From contig JAVEEE010000495.1 of the NCBI GenBank assembly GCA_030840615.1, forward strand, positions 1 through 6,052: a stretch of 6,052 nt of DNA, in the 5' to 3' direction. Numbering within the stretch: the first letter of the stretch is position 1; each line of letters begins with the position of its first letter. This document shows positions 4,222-6,052 of the stretch, one piece after another. The stretch comes from Frankiaceae bacterium. Its GTDB lineage: Bacteria; Actinomycetota; Actinomycetes; JAFAQI01. A program made the translations under genes and the position numbers. The notes beneath the pieces are model-generated. The model saw only the letters and a program-made list of their open reading frames with translations. It was not told the origin of the DNA and made no database searches.

Positions 4222-5400
4222 GTGGCCTGTCAGCTCGCGGTCCCCTGGGACGACGCACTCGTCGGCTACGACTTCGGCCCCTCGCATCCGCTCAACCCGA
4301 TCCGGGTCGAGCTGACGATCGCGCTCGCGCGCGAGCTCGGCGTGCTCGACCTGCCGCAGGTCGAGACGCTCCCCGTCGCTGCCGCGACCGACGAGGAGCT
4401 GACGCTCGTGCACACGCCGGACTACCTCGATGCCGTACGCCGGGCCGGCACAACGCTCGCCGCTGACCTCGAGCACGGCCTCGGCACACCGGACGATCCG
4501 GTTTTCGCGGGTATGCACGAGGCAACGGCACTGGTGGCAGGAGCCACACTCGCTGCTGCCCGCGCGGTGCACGAGGGTCGGCATCAGCACGGCGTGAACG
4601 TCGCCGGAGGTCTGCATCACGCGATGGCGGCGAGCGCTTCCGGATTCTGCATCTACAACGACCCCGCCATCGCGATCGCGTGGCTGTTGCAGCAAGGGGT
4701 CGAGCGCGTCGCCTACGTCGACATCGACGTGCACCACGGTGACGGTGTGCAGGCGGCCTTCTGGGAAGACCCACGAGTGCTCACGATCAGCGTCCATGAG
4801 TCGGGTCGCACCCTCTTCCCGGGCACCGGGTTCCCATCGGAGATCGGCGGTCCGGGCGCCGAAGGCAGCGCGGTCAACGTCGCCCTCCCAGCCGGCACCG
4901 GCGACGACGGATGGCTGCGCGCCGTGCACGCCGTCGCACTTCCGCTCGTGCGCGCGTTCGCGCCGACCTACCTCGTGACGCAGCACGGTTGTGACTCGCA
5001 CGCGCTGGACCCCCTGGCCAACCTCTTGGTTTCGGTCGACGGGCAGCGCGCCGCCCACGCGATGTTGCACGCACTCGCGCACGAGGTCTGCGACGGCCGT
5101 TGGATCGCGACCGGAGGCGGAGGTTATGAGCTCGTCCGGGTCGTGCCACGCACGTGGACGCATTTGCTCGCAGAGGCCGCGGGCGCTGCGCTCGACGTCG
5201 AGATCGAGACACCGCAAGAGTGGCGTGACTTCGTGCTGCGACGCACCGAAAGCCACGCCCCGACGCGCATGACCGACGGTCGCAGCGCCGAGTTCGAGCC
5301 TTACGCCGGCCGGGTGGCCGACGCCGTCGACCGGGCCATCCAGGCGACCCGTGACGCCGTCTTCGCCCGGCACGGCCTCGACGTCGCGGAACCCGCGTGA
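4222..5400 (+). CDS. acuC: AcuC-family deacetylase (class I histone-deacetylase fold)
   Basis: A 392-residue cytosolic zinc hydrolase of the arginase/deacetylase fold, close in length to Bacillus AcuC (about 387). All catalytic positions are visible: the His pair H132-H133 in GGLHHA, D167/D169/H171/D174 in YVDIDVHHGDGVQ, D258 and D263 in QHGCDSHALDPLA, and Tyr302 in GGGGYE. Zinc ligands should be D169, H171 and D258. N-terminal landmarks are FGPSHPLNPIR (18-28) and VHTPDYLDAV (63-72). In Bacillus, AcuC deacetylates and reactivates acetyl-CoA synthetase. No acuA, acuB or acetyl-CoA synthetase gene is present here, so the substrate, which could also be an acylated amine, is unknown. The GTG start is supported by the upstream CAGGAT. 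The stop overlaps the next gene's start by four bases (GTGA), implying translational coupling. Confidence 0.92.
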   Translation: MACQLAVPWDDALVGYDFGPSHPLNPIRVELTIALARELGVLDLPQVETLPVAAATDEELTLVHTPDYLDAVRRAGTTLAADLEHGLGTPDDPVFAGMHEATALVAGATLAAARAVHEGRHQHGVNVAGGLHHAMAASASGFCIYNDPAIAIAWLLQQGVERVAYVDIDVHHGDGVQAAFWEDPRVLTISVHESGRTLFPGTGFPSEIGGPGAEGSAVNVALPAGTGDDGWLRAVHAVALPLVRAFAPTYLVTQHGCDSHALDPLANLLVSVDGQRAAHAMLHALAHEVCDGRWIATGGGGYELVRVVPRTWTHLLAEAAGAALDVEIETPQEWRDFVLRRTESHAPTRMTDGRSAEFEPYAGRVADAVDRAIQATRDAVFARHGLDVAEPA

Positions 5401-6052
5401 CCCTGTCGTTGCCGTTGCCGCCGCCCAGTCGCGAGGCGCTGGTCGAACACCTCGTCCGACACCGCATCGCCGGCTCGGTCGCGACCGCGCGGGCGAGCAA
5501 CCTCGGCAACATCACCAAGATGCTCGACCGGGATCCCGACTACTGGTTCGGGCTCGACCTCGATCGGGACTGGTCGTTCGCACAGGTGCTCGAGGTGGTC
5601 GCAGATCGGGCAGGCATCGATCCGGACGAAACGCGCGCGACCGGTGCCGACACGATCGACCCGCAGCGCTGCGTCGACGCGCTTGACGCGGTCGCCGACC
5701 TGCTCGAGGAGGTGGCCGCCAGGCGTGGCCGGGTCCTGTTCGCCACCGGGCACCCGACCGGGCTGCTGGCGCTCTACCTCCCCATCGCAGCGGCGCTCGC
5801 CGATGCCGGTTGCACCGTGGTGACGCCTGCCGCCGAGCAATGGGTCGACGTGCCGGCGGGACGGCGCAGGATCAGGTACGTCGGCGGCGTCGCGACCCTC
5901 GGCACCGGTGGCGACCTGCTGCACACCCACGCCCCCGAGCCGATGGTGACGGCCCTCGCCAGCACTCAGTCGCCGGCGGCGGACCTCGTCGTCGCGGACC
6001 ACGGCTGGGCCGGTGCGGCCGGCCAGGCGGGGCTGCGCACCATCGGTTTCGC
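5397..6052 (+). CDS. Conserved actinobacterial 'phosphatase' family protein, N-terminal part
   Basis: Open from the GTG at 5397 to the right edge: 218 complete codons, C-terminus missing. The GTG lies in a GTGA overlap with the acuC stop. The protein has no signal peptide. Recognisable blocks are RIAGSVATARASN (23-35), YWFGLDLD (49-56), GADTIDPQ (83-90), RVLFATGHPTGLLALY (112-127), HTHAPEPM (176-183) and VVADHGWAGAAGQAG (198-212). From memory these match a family found across actinobacteria and annotated 'phosphatase', often near acuC. I do not know of biochemical proof. The GHP, HTH and ADHG blocks hold His/Asp residues that could form an active or metal site, but that is inference. Sharing a transcript with AcuC suggests a related metabolic role. 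Confidence 0.75.
   Translation, partial: MTLSLPLPPPSREALVEHLVRHRIAGSVATARASNLGNITKMLDRDPDYWFGLDLDRDWSFAQVLEVVADRAGIDPDETRATGADTIDPQRCVDALDAVADLLEEVAARRGRVLFATGHPTGLLALYLPIAAALADAGCTVVTPAAEQWVDVPAGRRRIRYVGGVATLGTGGDLLHTHAPEPMVTALASTQSPAADLVVADHGWAGAAGQAGLRTIGF

Noticed and set aside
3661..5373. Open frame of 570 codons on the minus strand opposite the proC end, cupredoxin and acuC
   Set aside because: It crosses three intact plus-strand genes and has low-complexity composition without family motifs, so it is a GC-bias shadow.

Overview
This is a very GC-rich window with strong third-position GC bias. Gene content, GTG starts and apparent leaderless promoters all point to an actinobacterial (Actinomycetota) chromosome; I cannot resolve the genus. 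The genes are ordinary chromosomal ones. I see no phage, transposon, CRISPR, tRNA or rRNA signal, and no gap between genes longer than about 140 bases.

Layout: the left end, on the minus strand, holds the first 34 codons of radA (DNA repair ATPase, zinc finger visible). Upstream of it, also on minus, is a 243-residue cysteine-rich protein resembling the YkgJ/CxxCxxCC metal-cluster proteins. A 43-bp divergent promoter region (945-987) separates this pair from a plus-strand series. That series is: a xylose-isomerase-like/endonuclease-IV-like TIM-barrel protein (988-1809); proline dehydrogenase (1819-2739); a 25-codon small ORF (2758-2835) too short for normal gene callers; proC (2881-3690); a secreted plastocyanin-like cupredoxin (about 3757-4188); an AcuC-type class I histone-deacetylase-fold deacetylase (4222-5400); and, overlapping its stop by four bases, a conserved actinobacterial 'phosphatase' that runs off the right edge (5397-6052).

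The genes in metabolic terms: proline dehydrogenase makes P5C from proline and ProC makes proline from P5C, so adjacent genes run opposite halves of the proline/P5C cycle. AcuC probably removes acyl groups from a metabolic enzyme or small molecule and is translationally coupled to the phosphatase-like protein. The link between these and the TIM-barrel, cupredoxin and RadA genes is only co-location.

The most striking pattern is regulatory. At six starts (radA, the Cys-rich gene, TIM barrel, proline dehydrogenase, small ORF, acuC) an NAnnnT -10-like hexamer lies exactly six bases before the start codon, the arrangement expected when transcription begins on the first base of the start codon. At proC a similar hexamer lies seven bases before. 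Four are full TAnnnT. This is also the main support for the small ORF. I found no clearly new multi-gene system; the small ORF, the complete endonuclease-IV-like metal-ligand set in the TIM-barrel protein, and the overlapping divergent leaderless promoters are the items most worth checking.
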